From: Pelagibacterium luteolum
GTDB lineage: Bacteria > Pseudomonadota > Alphaproteobacteria > Rhizobiales > Devosiaceae
Length of the DNA stretch: 64,000 bases
Assembly (NCBI RefSeq): GCF_900100665.1
Contig: NZ_FNCS01000005.1
Location: forward strand, 62,001-126,000
Direction of reading: 5' to 3'
Shown here: piece by piece, positions 52,312-62,149 of the stretch
Layout of the letters: each line of letters begins with the position of its first letter
How positions within the stretch are numbered: position 1 is the stretch's first letter
Notes under the pieces: model-generated
Told to the model about the DNA's origin: nothing
Seen by the model: only the letters and a program-made list of their open reading frames with translations
The model's database searches: none
Program-made: the position numbers and the translations under genes

Positions 52312-53118
52312 ATGAGAATCGCGACCTGGAACATCAACGGCATAAATGCCCGGCTTCCGGCTGTGCTGACCTGGCTCGACGAGGCCAAGCCCGATATCGT
52401 CGGGCTTCAGGAAATCAAATGCCTCGATGAGAATTTCCCGCGCGAGGAGTTCGAATCGCGTGGGTATAATCTTGAAACGCATGGCCAGAAAAGCTGGAAC
52501 GGCGTTGCTCTTCTTTCGAAGATCCCATTCGACGAAGTTCATCGTGGGCTCGCCGGCGACGAAGAGGACCTTCAGTCGCGGCTGATCGAGGGCGTGTTTT
52601 CGACCGAGGACGGTGGCATCGTCCGCGTGTGCAACATCTATTTGCCCAACGGCAATCCGGTCGACACCGAAAAATTTCCGTACAAGCTCGGCTGGATGGA
52701 CAGGCTTTATAATTTCGTCGAAGAGCGCCTGGCGCTCGAAGAGCCTTTCGTGCTGATGGGCGATTTCAATCTCATCCCGACAGGATACGACTGTCACGAC
52801 CCTAAGGCGTGGTGGGGTGATGCGCTGTTTCGGCCCGAGAGCCTCGAAAAATGGCGCCGCATCATGAATTTGGGCATGACCGACGCCCTGCGCGCCACGA
52901 CCGACGAGCAGGCCTTCACCTTTTGGGATTTCCAGGCCGGTGCATGGCGGCGCAATGCGGGCATCCGCATCGACCATTTGCTGCTTTCTCCCCAAGCCGC
53001 CGATCGGCTCAAAGCGGTTAAGGTTCACAAAGACACGCGCGGCTGGGACAAGCCATCAGATCACGTGCCTGTGGAAGGTGACTTCGCTCTGGTGGGTTTG
53101 TCGCAAAAGGCAGCGTGA
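52312..53118 (+). CDS. xth: Exodeoxyribonuclease III
   Basis: 268 residues; base-excision AP endonuclease. Begins MRIATWNINGINARLPAVL. Active-site elements: the Glu in LQEIKC, VCNIYLPNGNP, the Asp in LMGDFNLIPTGYD, and the final GIRIDHLLLSP and PSDHVPV. It is 50 bp after erpA, probably in the same transcript. Confidence 0.95.
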   Translation: MRIATWNINGINARLPAVLTWLDEAKPDIVGLQEIKCLDENFPREEFESRGYNLETHGQKSWNGVALLSKIPFDEVHRGLAGDEEDLQSRLIEGVFSTEDGGIVRVCNIYLPNGNPVDTEKFPYKLGWMDRLYNFVEERLALEEPFVLMGDFNLIPTGYDCHDPKAWWGDALFRPESLEKWRRIMNLGMTDALRATTDEQAFTFWDFQAGAWRRNAGIRIDHLLLSPQAADRLKAVKVHKDTRGWDKPSDHVPVEGDFALVGLSQKAA

Positions 53119-53144
53119 GGCGGACGCGTCGACTACCCACCGAC

Positions 53145-53172
53145 GTCATGCTGGGCAAAGACCCGGGATGAC
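53145..53172. repeat. REP-like palindromic element between xth and the SEL1 gene
   Basis: GTCATGCTGGG (53145-53155) pairs with CCCGGGATGAC (53162-53172) with one mismatch and one wobble. This GTCATGC...GGG/CCC...ATGAC form matches the palindromic intergenic repeats common in Hyphomicrobiales. It lies between two convergent genes and may help end both transcripts. Only one copy was noticed in this window. Confidence 0.5.
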
Positions 53173-53189
53173 AGTGGGGGATTGGCCCC

Positions 53190-53990
53190 TCAATACTCGG
53201 CGAATTGCGCCCCGAGGGAATCCGCTGCACGCAGGGCCGCTTCGGCTTCGCTTTCACTGGCCAACGACATTGCGCCCTGTGCAAGTTCGCCGATCCAGCT
53301 CTCGTCGCCCGTGCCGAGCGCCCCGCGATAGGCGATGTTTAGCCACATCAGGCCCTCGACCGGCTGGGCCTCCATGCCCTCGCCGCGCACCAGCATATCG
53401 CCAAGCCGCGCCTGGGCGCCAGGATGACCTTTACGCGCGGCCAGCGAGAACCAGCGGGCGCTCTGGAGCGGATTGGGGCCGAGTTCGGACGGGTCGAGAT
53501 ACAGCATGCCCACGCGATACTGGGCGTCAGCATCGCCAAAATAGGACGCCGCGTGCATGATCAGCGTACGGCCACGCGCATTGTCCTCGACAATGCCGGC
53601 ATCGGGCACGCCGTTGAGAAAATAGTCACCGATCTTGACGAAGGACTGCGCGACGATATCGGCATCGAGCGAACTCGGCGGCGCGTCGGCATTGTCGTTA
53701 GCGATCTGGGAGAAATACTGGAATGCCTTGGCTGGGTCCTTATCGACGCCGGAACCGGTCTCGTACATGATCCCGAGCTGCCAAAGCGCGATGGGCTGTC
53801 CTGCCGCGGCCGCTCCTTCGAGGGCGGATACGAGATTGTCGCTGTCGATCTGGGTGGGATTGGCGCCATCCAGCATCTGGGCGAGTTCCTGGGCGGCATC
53901 GAGCGCGCTCTGCGCCTGCGCCGGTGCGGCAAATCCCATTGGCAAAAAGGCCGCGGCCAAAGCCAGCGCGGCACTGCGAACTATAGGCAT
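53190..53990 (-). CDS. SEL1-repeat (tetratricopeptide-like) secreted protein
   Basis: 266 residues from the ATG giving MPIVRSAALALAAAFLPMGFAAPAQA, a clear signal peptide. SEL1-type helical repeats follow (AIALWQLGIMYETG...KAFQYFSQIAND, ADAQYRVGMLYLDP...SARWFSLAARKGHPGAQARLGDML). The reading frame extends upstream in-frame to 54338, but that part has no recognisable features. Such proteins mediate protein-protein contacts in the periplasm; the partner is unknown. Confidence 0.85.
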   Translation of the reverse strand: MPIVRSAALALAAAFLPMGFAAPAQAQSALDAAQELAQMLDGANPTQIDSDNLVSALEGAAAAGQPIALWQLGIMYETGSGVDKDPAKAFQYFSQIANDNADAPPSSLDADIVAQSFVKIGDYFLNGVPDAGIVEDNARGRTLIMHAASYFGDADAQYRVGMLYLDPSELGPNPLQSARWFSLAARKGHPGAQARLGDMLVRGEGMEAQPVEGLMWLNIAYRGALGTGDESWIGELAQGAMSLASESEAEAALRAADSLGAQFAEY

Positions 53991-54544
53991 TATACACCTT
54001 CTCACCCGGTTCGCGAAACTGGGCACGCGCATTCGCGCGCCCTCCGCGCTACCGGAAAACACCACCGTATTGTCGATCTCGGCAGATGCATTGTCCGCCG
54101 CCAGCCTGTTGAACGTCTTTTTATGTCCGCGCAGTTCCCGCTCGGCGATTCTGATGCGCCGTTTTGCGGAGGTCGTCGCGTGCGCCGCCATTTGGAGCGG
54201 CAATCTTTCATTGAGTAAAAAATACCGGTCCATTGTGTCGGCATTAAAGCAGACAGAACGTGCGCCAAGCCGGTCGCGCAGACGCAGGACAAATCCTGCC
54301 TCCAACGTCCCCGCCATGATTGCGCCGGTCATCATCATCCCTGCTCCAATGCCCGGTATGAAGGATATCCTTCGTCCGGGACCGTATCGGCAGGCGCGGA
54401 TCGTCTGACGGCTTTCGCCATCGTCGCATATCCATACCCACCCGCTGCCGACCGTTGTCAGGTCGGTTTAGGGTAAGAATGTGGCGCTGTCCGTTAGGGA
54501 AACGTGACTCTGGGGCAAGGGATAACGAGTCGAAAAAACTTGTA
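53991..54544. other. Large spacer between the SEL1 gene and valS, no supported gene
   Basis: On the minus strand the frame of the SEL1 gene stays open for 116 codons upstream (to 54338), but it lacks a domain and carries a hydrophilic mix (MDRYFLLNERLPLQMAAH, ERELRGHKKTF). A separate 96-codon frame on the same strand is not protein-like. I cannot decide whether this is untranslated leader, a lost gene or a long N-terminal extension. Confidence 0.4.
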
Positions 54545-54589
54545 GCAAAATTGTCACAACCCCGGAGACGTGGCGCCCCCGGGGTCGTG
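54545..54589 (-). terminator. Probable terminator of valS
   Basis: On the minus strand CACGACCCCGG (54589-54579) pairs with CCGGGGTTGTG (54565-54555) with one G:T pair and a 13-nt loop, followed by ACAATTTTG. It begins about 6 nt after the valS stop. The U-run is weak. Confidence 0.55.
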
Positions 54590-54594
54590 GCTGA

Positions 54595-57321
54595 TCAGAT
54601 CAGGCCATCGAGTGCCGTCTGCAACTTCGCGCGGCGGTCCTTGGCGGCCAACAAGCGTTCGCGCTGCTCCTCGACCACCTCATCTGGCGCCTTGGCGAGA
54701 AACTGCTCATTGCCCAGCTTCTTTTCGATGCCGCCGATTTCGCCGTCGAGCTTCTTGATGTCCTTGGCGAGCCGCGCCTTTTCAGCACCGATATCGATCA
54801 GATCGGCCAAGGGCAGTGCCCAGGTTGCTTCGCCCACGACGAACTGCACGGAATTGTCAGGCACAGCCGCGCCGAACGCGATGTCGGACACGCGCGCCAG
54901 CCGCTCGATGGCTGGACGGTGAAGATCGGTCCGGCCCGAGGTGACGTCGTTACCACCAATGATCACCAGAGGCACCTTGGCGCCCGCCGGCACGTTCATC
55001 TCGGTGCGTACTGAGCGTATGGCAGAGATCACCTCGACCAGCCAGTTCAGTTCGGCATCCGCCACCGGATATGCCAGCCCAGAAAGATCAGGCCATTCGC
55101 TGAGCATCAGGAACCCTTGGCGCGACGGTCCTGTCTTGCCGGTCTCGGCCCAAAGCTCTTCAGTGACGAAAGGTATGAAGGGATGCAGGATCTTCAGAAT
55201 CTGATCGAGCGCCCACGCCGCGGTCGCCCGCGTTTCGGCCTTGGCAGCTTCGTCCTCGCCCGAAAACAATGGCTTGGCCAGTTCCACGAACCAGTCGCAG
55301 AATGTGCCCCAGACGAAATCGTAAGCGTGGTTAGCCGCTTCGTTGAACTTGTAGTCCTCGATCGCCTTGGTGACATTGGCCGCGGCTTTCGCCGTCTGGC
55401 CTACGATCCACTGGTTGAGCGAATTTTCGACCGTGCGCGGGTCATAGCCTTCGACGCGCACGCATTCGTTCATCTCAAGAAAACGCGCGGCGTTCCAGAG
55501 CTTGGTGACGAAGTTGCGATAGCCCTCGACACGGCTCATGGCCAGCTTGATGTCGCGTCCCTGCGCAGCCATTGCGGCCAGCGTAAACCGCGTCGCGTCG
55601 GCGCCATAGCCTTCCACGAGGTTGAGCGGGTCGATGACATTGCCCTTGGACTTGCTCATCTTTTGCCCCTTCTCGTCGCGGACGAGAGCGTGGACATAGA
55701 CGTTTTCAAAGGGTTCGGTGCCCATGAAATGGATACCGAACATCATCATCCGGGCGACCCAGAAGAAGATGATGTCAAAGCCCGTCACCAGATCGGCGGT
55801 GGGGTAATAGGTCTTGAGTTCGTCGGTCTCGTCAGGCCAGCCCAGCGTCGAGAAGGGCCAAAGCGCTGAGGAAAACCACGTGTCGAGCACGTCGGGATCG
55901 CGTTCGAGCACAGTGTCGGTGCCATAATGCGCCTTCGCCGCCGCGAGGGCCGCCTCTTCGCTCTCTTCGACAAAGATGGTACCATCCGGCCCATACCATG
56001 CCGGGATCTGGTGACCCCACCAAAGCTGGCGCGAAATGCACCAGGGCTGGATGTTGTCGAGCCATGCGAAATAGGTGTTTTCCCAGTTTTTCGGCACGAA
56101 CTTGGTCCGCCCCTCGCGCACGGCGGCGAGCGCCGGCTGTGCCAGCACATGGGCGTTCACGAACCATTGGTCGGTCAGATAGGGCTCGACCGGCACGCCG
56201 CCGCGATCGCCATGGGGCACCGCATGGCGATGGGGCTCGATCTTTTCGAGATAGCCGCCCTCCTCCATCAGCGCGACGACGCGCTTGCGCGCCTCGAAGC
56301 GATCCATCGCATCGAGTTCGGCCCAGATCTGCTGCTGCGCGGCAGAGGCGTCGATGCCTCCGGCAAAATCATCATTGCCGGTCAGCCAGATCGAGCCGTC
56401 CGGGTGCATGATATTGATGACGCGCAGATTAGCGCGTGCACCGACTTCGAAGTCGTTGAAGTCATGGGCCGGCGTAATCTTGACCGCGCCCGACCCTGCT
56501 TCGGGATCGGCATAATCATCGGCAACGATCGGAATGTGGCGTCCGGTGATCGGCATGGCGACATTCTTGCCCACTAGCGCTTGATAGCGCTCGTCTTCCG
56601 GGTTCACGGCAACGCCGGTATCACCCAGCATCGTTTCAGGCCGGGTAGTCGCGACGACGATAAAAGTCGAAGCATCCTCTGGATCGAAGCTGACACCCTC
56701 GATTGGGTAGCGGAAATGCCAGAGATTGCCGTCGAGCTCGCGCTGTTCGACCTCGATATCGGAAATGGCCGTCTGAAGCTTGGGGTCCCAGTTGACCAGC
56801 CGCTTGTCACGGTAGATCAGCCCTTCCTTATGAAGCTGCACGAACACCTTGAGCACGGCGCGCGACAGCCCTTCGTCCATGGTGAACCGTTCGCGCGACC
56901 AGTCAGCCGAAGTCCCCAAGCGCTTGAGCTGGTTGAGAATTGTCCCGCCGCTTTCGGCTTTCCATTCCCAGACCTTTTCGATGAATTTTTCGCGGCCCAT
57001 CTCGCGGCGCGAAGGCTGCTGGGTTTCCATGAGCTGGCGCTCTACAACCATCTGCGTGGCGATGCCGGCGTGGTCCATGCCCGGCTGCCAGAGCACGTTC
57101 TTGCCCTGCATACGGTTGAAGCGGACCAGCACGTCCTGAATCGTATTGTTGAGAGCGTGACCGATGTGCAGCGAGCCGGTCACGTTGGGCGGCGGGATGA
57201 CTATGGTGTAGCTCTCGGCACCCGGCTTTGCGCCCGCGCCCGCCGCAAAGGCACCCGCCTCTTCCCATGCACTGTAAATCCGCCCCTCGACCGAAGCCGG
57301 CTCGTAGGTCTTTTCGATCAT
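54595..57321 (-). CDS. valS: Valyl-tRNA synthetase
   Basis: 908 residues from the ATG giving MIEKTYEPASVEGRIYSAWEEAGAF; a further upstream start is less likely. Class I motifs: HIGH at 52-55 (LHIGHALNNTI) and KMSKSKGNV. The editing domain lies between. The C-terminal coiled coil (about 840-908, EKARLAKDIKKLDGEIGGIEKKLG) is the ValRS arm. A hairpin is present in its 5' spacer. Confidence 0.97.
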   Translation of the reverse strand: MIEKTYEPASVEGRIYSAWEEAGAFAAGAGAKPGAESYTIVIPPPNVTGSLHIGHALNNTIQDVLVRFNRMQGKNVLWQPGMDHAGIATQMVVERQLMETQQPSRREMGREKFIEKVWEWKAESGGTILNQLKRLGTSADWSRERFTMDEGLSRAVLKVFVQLHKEGLIYRDKRLVNWDPKLQTAISDIEVEQRELDGNLWHFRYPIEGVSFDPEDASTFIVVATTRPETMLGDTGVAVNPEDERYQALVGKNVAMPITGRHIPIVADDYADPEAGSGAVKITPAHDFNDFEVGARANLRVINIMHPDGSIWLTGNDDFAGGIDASAAQQQIWAELDAMDRFEARKRVVALMEEGGYLEKIEPHRHAVPHGDRGGVPVEPYLTDQWFVNAHVLAQPALAAVREGRTKFVPKNWENTYFAWLDNIQPWCISRQLWWGHQIPAWYGPDGTIFVEESEEAALAAAKAHYGTDTVLERDPDVLDTWFSSALWPFSTLGWPDETDELKTYYPTADLVTGFDIIFFWVARMMMFGIHFMGTEPFENVYVHALVRDEKGQKMSKSKGNVIDPLNLVEGYGADATRFTLAAMAAQGRDIKLAMSRVEGYRNFVTKLWNAARFLEMNECVRVEGYDPRTVENSLNQWIVGQTAKAAANVTKAIEDYKFNEAANHAYDFVWGTFCDWFVELAKPLFSGEDEAAKAETRATAAWALDQILKILHPFIPFVTEELWAETGKTGPSRQGFLMLSEWPDLSGLAYPVADAELNWLVEVISAIRSVRTEMNVPAGAKVPLVIIGGNDVTSGRTDLHRPAIERLARVSDIAFGAAVPDNSVQFVVGEATWALPLADLIDIGAEKARLAKDIKKLDGEIGGIEKKLGNEQFLAKAPDEVVEEQRERLLAAKDRRAKLQTALDGLI

Positions 57322-57347
57322 GTCTATCGATACCTCGACAACGACAA

Positions 57348-57370
57348 CCCGCCTCACACGATGAGGCGGG
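57348..57370 (-). promoter_or_regulatory. 9-bp perfect hairpin in the valS leader
   Basis: CCCGCCTCA (57348-57356) pairs with TGAGGCGGG (57362-57370) around a 5-nt loop. A run of T lies on its 5' side on the minus strand, so it is not a normal terminator of popZ. It may affect valS translation or popZ-valS processing. Confidence 0.45.
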
Positions 57371-57416
57371 CCGTAAAAAAGTTAGGGTATGTGTAAAGCC
57401 AAGCCGGGCGGCGAAG

Positions 57417-58160
57417 TCAACCGCCGCGCGAAACCCGCTCGATTTCCTGGGCTACGATGCGCTCGACCATGGACGGCAGATTTTCATCCAGCCAATCCTT
57501 GAGCATTGGCCGCAGCATCTCGCGAATCATCGCTTCGATGGTCAGGCCATTGGCGCCGAGCGCGAGGTCGGCGGTGAGCTTTGGTGTATTGAGCTTGGAC
57601 ATCGCGCTACGCACCGCAGCCGATGTGGCAGGCTCAAGCAACTCTTCGGCCAGATCGCGCGACAGATCGGGATCGGGCATGGGCGCGGCCTGAGCGAAAC
57701 TGGGCCGTTCTTTCGGAACTTCACGGGCGGCGACTGGCGTGGGTGCTGGCTGCGGCGCGGCCATAACGGGCGTTGGCTCGTCCTCACGATCCTGCTCGAA
57801 GGCCGCATCGTCCGGCACAACGAGATCGGCCGGTGCATCGAGCAGAGCCGACAGGTCGTCTTCAGCCTCCTGGGTCACTTCGGCCTCCTCTTCTACGATC
57901 TGTTCGGGCGAAAGCGCCAGGGGCACGATTTCGTCCTCGTCTTCGTCGCTGAATGGATCGATCTCGGGCAGTGTACCCGTCGCCTCGGCCTGTGGCACCG
58001 GGCGCGGAGCGGCTGGAACAGCCTCAACCGGTCGCGGCGCTACGGCGCGCGGTGCTGGCATCTTCTGGGCGGCGGCCTCATCGTCATCGGCAATGATCTG
58101 CCGAATCGACGAAAGGATTTCATCCATTGTGGGTTCTTTGGATGCCGGCTGGTTCATCAT
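57417..58160 (-). CDS. popZ: Polar organizing protein PopZ (DUF2497)
   Basis: 247 residues. The N-terminal segment MMNQPASKEPTMDEILSSIRQIIADDD is the partner-binding region of PopZ. The middle is a Pro/Glu/Ala-rich disordered linker. The C-terminal helices (LTIEAMIREMLRPMLKDWLDENLPSMVERIVAQEIERV) drive oligomerisation at the pole. In Caulobacter and Agrobacterium PopZ anchors the chromosome and polar proteins. It is 95 bp upstream of valS in the same direction. Confidence 0.9.
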   Translation of the reverse strand: MMNQPASKEPTMDEILSSIRQIIADDDEAAAQKMPAPRAVAPRPVEAVPAAPRPVPQAEATGTLPEIDPFSDEDEDEIVPLALSPEQIVEEEAEVTQEAEDDLSALLDAPADLVVPDDAAFEQDREDEPTPVMAAPQPAPTPVAAREVPKERPSFAQAAPMPDPDLSRDLAEELLEPATSAAVRSAMSKLNTPKLTADLALGANGLTIEAMIREMLRPMLKDWLDENLPSMVERIVAQEIERVSRGG

Positions 58161-58324
58161 TGCCCCGCTCTCAGTAGGCCTGGCGTGGCCCGGTACGCGT
58201 TCACTGCGCAAATCGGGGGCGCGCCCACGCGATTCGCTTTACGATACCTTAACTTAAGAGTTTGCGCGCCGAAAAGACCGCGATTCTCACGCAGACGCTT
58301 TCTCCACGAAAAAAGCTGCACACT

Positions 58325-59677
58325 TTAGCGGAGGTTGCCCCAGGCATCTGCCGGCGCGGGCGCCGTGTGGTTTACCACGATCTCGCCTTCGACGGTTCGT
58401 TGCTGCACCGGCAGGTTCAATGTCTGGGCGTTCAGCGCCCCAATCGCGGCGACGAGCGAATACGCGGCGATGGTCCGCTGCCCCTGCGCCGAAATCAGCG
58501 TTTCTTCCACACCCGCCACCGTCGCGCGCGCGTCGAGGACATCGAGGGTGGTCGACTGACCGACCTCGTTCTGGTCGATGACGGCCTGCAGGGCGATACG
58601 GCTTGCGGCCACGGCGGCCGTCGCGGCCTCGATCTGCGCAGTTGCCGCTTCAACCCCTGCCCAGCCCTGGCGTACGGCCTCGACGATCTGGTCGCGAGTT
58701 GCGAGCCCTTCGAGCTGGCTCTGGATCTGGCCGATATTGGCCTGCTCCACCGAAGGATCGCGGGCCGGGGTATAAATCGGAACAGACAGTCGCAGCGACA
58801 CTGAAGCACCGGTCACAACGGTGTTGGCGGTGAACCCTTCCGCTCCGACATTGCCGGAGAGCGAAAGGTTCGGTCCGAAGCTTGCGATGGTTTCCTCGTA
58901 GCCATACTGCGCAGCGCGCAATTGCGCGGCAGATGCCAGCAGCGCCGGGTGAGATGACGTAGCGCGCGCGAGTGACGCGTCGAGCGACGACGGGATCAGC
59001 GCGCTGAAATTATAGCCGCCGCTCAAGGCGCCCGGCATGCGCCCCACAAAGCGCTGATAATTGGCTTCGGACTGGCGGAGATTGTTGACCGCAGCCTGGT
59101 AGGACGCCGAAGATTGCGCCAAGGAGGCCTCGGCCTGCGCCACGTCGAGCTGGGTGCCCTCGCCCAGTTCCAAGCGGTCGCGGGCCGATTGGACCTGCGC
59201 TCGCACAAAGCCGATGCTTTCGTTGCGGATATCGACGACGCGACGGTTTGTGACGACGTTCACATAGGCCGAAATCACCGACAGCAGCACGTTCTGCTCG
59301 GTGTTCTCCGCACCAAAAATGGCAGCTTCGTATTGCGCCTCGGCACCACGGATCGCAGCATCGCTGCTGTTGTTGTCGAACAGCGTCTGGCTGAGCCCCA
59401 ACCCGATGCTGTCACTGGTCGACCAGCTGTCGGTGGCGCTGTTCCACGACGCGCCGAGCGAACCTTCCGCACCAATGGTGGGCAAGCGCGCGCCTTCGGC
59501 GGCGATTATGCCCTGACGCGCCGAGCGCACGGTCAGGAAGGAAGAGGCGATGTCGGGGTTGTTTTCATAAGCATAAGCGAGCGCAGATGTCAGGCTTTCG
59601 GCCTGCGCGCTGCCGATCAGCGCCGTGAAGCTTAGAAGGGCAACGGCGCCCAAACGCAATACTCGCGAAACAAACAT
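58325..59677 (-). CDS. tolC: TolC-family outer-membrane channel protein
   Basis: 450 residues with signal peptide MFVSRVLRLGAVALLSFTALIGSAQA. The mature part begins ESLTSALAYAYENNPDI, then repeats of TolC-type helix and strand units (IAAEGARLPTIGAEGSLG..., and later SGNVGAEG). It forms the outer-membrane exit duct of type I secretion or RND efflux. The pcm-like gene upstream is 163 bp away and in the same direction. Confidence 0.93.
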   Translation of the reverse strand: MFVSRVLRLGAVALLSFTALIGSAQAESLTSALAYAYENNPDIASSFLTVRSARQGIIAAEGARLPTIGAEGSLGASWNSATDSWSTSDSIGLGLSQTLFDNNSSDAAIRGAEAQYEAAIFGAENTEQNVLLSVISAYVNVVTNRRVVDIRNESIGFVRAQVQSARDRLELGEGTQLDVAQAEASLAQSSASYQAAVNNLRQSEANYQRFVGRMPGALSGGYNFSALIPSSLDASLARATSSHPALLASAAQLRAAQYGYEETIASFGPNLSLSGNVGAEGFTANTVVTGASVSLRLSVPIYTPARDPSVEQANIGQIQSQLEGLATRDQIVEAVRQGWAGVEAATAQIEAATAAVAASRIALQAVIDQNEVGQSTTLDVLDARATVAGVEETLISAQGQRTIAAYSLVAAIGALNAQTLNLPVQQRTVEGEIVVNHTAPAPADAWGNLR

Positions 59678-59840
59678 AAAACCACCGCCTCTAGCGTCCG
59701 GCGCAAATTAGGACCGCGAGGGACAGCTTACAACGCCAATTGGAAAGATTATCCAAATTTTAATGACGGTTGATCGTCGCTCGTGCTGACTCGGCAACAC
59801 TTGAGCGTGATCTAGTCGCTAACAACCGTACAGGCCGCAC

Positions 59841-60500
59841 TCAGAAGACGAATTCTTCCTTTTGCGCGAACTGGCCCAGGACCGGCAGGCTGGCGTTAAA
59901 GCTCGCCGTGGAGGCCACGTCAGTCCCCGTCTTGACGAAAAGATGGACCACCGCCGCATTGCCTGTGCCCATTGCCGCGACCAGTCGTCCGCCATCGCGC
60001 AGCTGCTCGAACAGCGCCGGTGGCACGGCGTCGACAGCGCCCTCGAGGATCACGACGTCGAACGGCGCTTCGCGCGGCACGCCTGCTTCAATCGGGCCTG
60101 CAACGATCGCCGCATTGCCGATATCGAGATCGGCAAGAATATCATTGCCCTTGGCGGCCAGAACCTCGTCGCTCTCGAGCGCGACCACCGCATTGGCCAG
60201 GTTTGAAAGCACCGCCGCCGAATAGCCCGTCCCGCACCCGACATCGAGCACCACGTCCTGGCTGTTCACTTCCGCAAGCTGCACGAGCCGCGCGAAGCTG
60301 GCGGCGGACGCCAGCGTGCGGCGTGGCGAGAGGGAAATATTTTCATCGCTATAAGCAAAGGGCGCGTGATGATCGGGCACGAATTTTTCGCGTGGCACGC
60401 GGTTCATCGCATCGAGTATGCGCCAATTGGTGATGCCGCTGGTCCGCAACTGGTTGTCCACCATCGTCCGGCGCGCGCGCGCAAAATCGGCCATGCTCAT
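59841..60500 (-). CDS. Pcm-like methyltransferase, second copy
   Basis: 219 residues from the ATG giving MSMADFARARRTMVDNQLRTSG; an alternative start is MADFA (60494). The AdoMet loop VLDVGCGTGYSAAVLSNLA is intact. The isoaspartyl-binding signature of true Pcm (GQ-S/T-I-S-x-P) is replaced by ISLSPRRTLASAASFARLV. So it belongs to the protein-L-isoaspartate methyltransferase family in fold, but its substrate may differ. The position before tolC is conserved in relatives (recalled, not checked). Confidence 0.8.
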   Translation of the reverse strand: MSMADFARARRTMVDNQLRTSGITNWRILDAMNRVPREKFVPDHHAPFAYSDENISLSPRRTLASAASFARLVQLAEVNSQDVVLDVGCGTGYSAAVLSNLANAVVALESDEVLAAKGNDILADLDIGNAAIVAGPIEAGVPREAPFDVVILEGAVDAVPPALFEQLRDGGRLVAAMGTGNAAVVHLFVKTGTDVASTASFNASLPVLGQFAQKEEFVF

Positions 60501-60565
60501 CTGCCCTTTTTTCTTCTCGGCTCTCTCATGGGTCAATAGCGCCGGGCCGGTGCCGACGCAAGGGT

Positions 60566-62149
60566 CTAGCCCGCAAGGCGAGGCGCCGCGGCCACAAGAG
60601 TTTTCGTATAGGCATGCGCGGGCCTCTCCAGCACATCCGCTGTCGGCCCAGCCTCGACGATCTTGCCGCCCGCCATAACCAGCACCCGGTCGGTAATGGC
60701 CCGCACCACTCCGAGATCGTGCGAGATGAATAGGTAGGCATGCCCGAGCCTATCGCCGAGATCGGCTAAGAGGTCCAGGATTTGCGCGCGTACGGAAACG
60801 TCGATGGCCGATACCGCTTCGTCGAGAACGATCAGGGCCGGCTCGATGATCAACGCCCGCGCGATCGCGATCCGCTGCCGTTGCCCACCGGAAAATTCGT
60901 GGATATAGCGGTCCGCCATCCCCGGCTCGATGCCCACGGCTTTGAGAGCGCTGTCGACTCGCCCCTCAAGGGCAGCGCCCTTTGGCGCCCCAGAGCCGAG
61001 CAGATGCAATGGCTCGGCCACGAGCCTGCCCACCTTCTGGCGCGGATCGAACGAACCATAGGGGTCCTGAAACACCATCTGCATATCACGCAGTGTTGCA
61101 AACGCCGCGCGGCCCGCTGCGTGCACCGCTTGCCCTTTGAGCAACACATGACCCGCCGTCACGGTTTCCAGGCCCAGTATCGCCCGCGCCAGCGTTGATT
61201 TCCCGCTGCCGCTTTCGCCCACCAGCCCGACACTCTCGCCCGCCTTGATCGTAAAGCTCACGTGGTCGACGGCCCGCATCGTCTCGTGAGGCCCGAAAAG
61301 CGACGTTCGCGGCAAGGCGTAATCCTTGCACAGCCCCTCGACTTCCAACAGGGCGCCGCCTTGTTTCCCACGCTGCCGCACCGGCACATGCGTCGAAGCG
61401 GCAATCAGCTTTTTCGTATAGGCGTTCCGAGGCGCCTGCAGCACCTCGAGCACAGTGCCGCGCTCGACCACGACGCCCTTATCCATCACCGCGATCGAAT
61501 CGGCCATCCCGGCCACCACCGCCAGATCGTGGGTGATCAGCATCAGCGCCATGCCCTCGTCGCGGACCAGCCCGCGTAGCAGGTCGAGAATCTGCGCCTG
61601 CGTGGTGACATCGAGCGCCGTTGTCGGCTCGTCGGCGATCAAGAGCTTGGGTCGGAGTACAACGGCCATGGCGATCCCAACCCTCTGGCGCTGGCCGCCC
61701 GACAATTCGTGCGGATAGCGGGTGTGGGCGATCCTGTCATGGGGCAGCCCGACCCGTTCGAGCATGGCTTTCGCCAGCGCCCGCGCCTCGCTGCGACCGA
61801 CGCGGGTGTGGATCCTCGCAGTCTCGGCCACCTGATCGCCGATGGTCATTAGCGGATTGAGCGCCGTCATCGGCTCCTGAAAGATCATGCCAATCTCGTC
61901 GCCCCGCAATGCGACCATCTCGCGTTCGCTCGCGGCTATTATGTCCCGGCCGTCAAATGCAATCTGTCCCGCGACTCGCGCGCCAACGGGCAACAGCTTG
62001 AGCACCGACAGCGCGGTCATGGACTTGCCGGAACCTGATTCGCCGACCAGCCCCAGCACTTCGCCGGGTGCGATCTCTAGCGAAACGCCATTGAGTACCG
62101 GCGTATCGCCAATCGATAGCGTCACCCCTTCGACGGTCACAAGGCTCAT
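60566..62149 (-). CDS. Peptide-type ABC transporter, double ATP-binding protein (DppD-DppF fusion)
   Basis: 527 residues, two ABC modules in one chain (YejF type). Walker A GESGSGKS occurs in both halves; the signatures are [13 protein letters not shown] and [13 protein letters not shown]. Energises import through the two permeases encoded next on the same strand. Overlaps the downstream-encoded permease by 4 bp. Confidence 0.94.
   Translation of the reverse strand: MSLVTVEGVTLSIGDTPVLNGVSLEIAPGEVLGLVGESGSGKSMTALSVLKLLPVGARVAGQIAFDGRDIIAASEREMVALRGDEIGMIFQEPMTALNPLMTIGDQVAETARIHTRVGRSEARALAKAMLERVGLPHDRIAHTRYPHELSGGQRQRVGIAMAVVLRPKLLIADEPTTALDVTTQAQILDLLRGLVRDEGMALMLITHDLAVVAGMADSIAVMDKGVVVERGTVLEVLQAPRNAYTKKLIAASTHVPVRQRGKQGGALLEVEGLCKDYALPRTSLFGPHETMRAVDHVSFTIKAGESVGLVGESGSGKSTLARAILGLETVTAGHVLLKGQAVHAAGRAAFATLRDMQMVFQDPYGSFDPRQKVGRLVAEPLHLLGSGAPKGAALEGRVDSALKAVGIEPGMADRYIHEFSGGQRQRIAIARALIIEPALIVLDEAVSAIDVSVRAQILDLLADLGDRLGHAYLFISHDLGVVRAITDRVLVMAGGKIVEAGPTADVLERPAHAYTKTLVAAAPRLAG

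Noticed and set aside
53985-53995. TATAAT overlapping the SEL1 start codon on the minus strand as a promoter -10
   Set aside because: No acceptable -35 at 16-18 bp, and the start site would fall after the initiation codon of the signal peptide.
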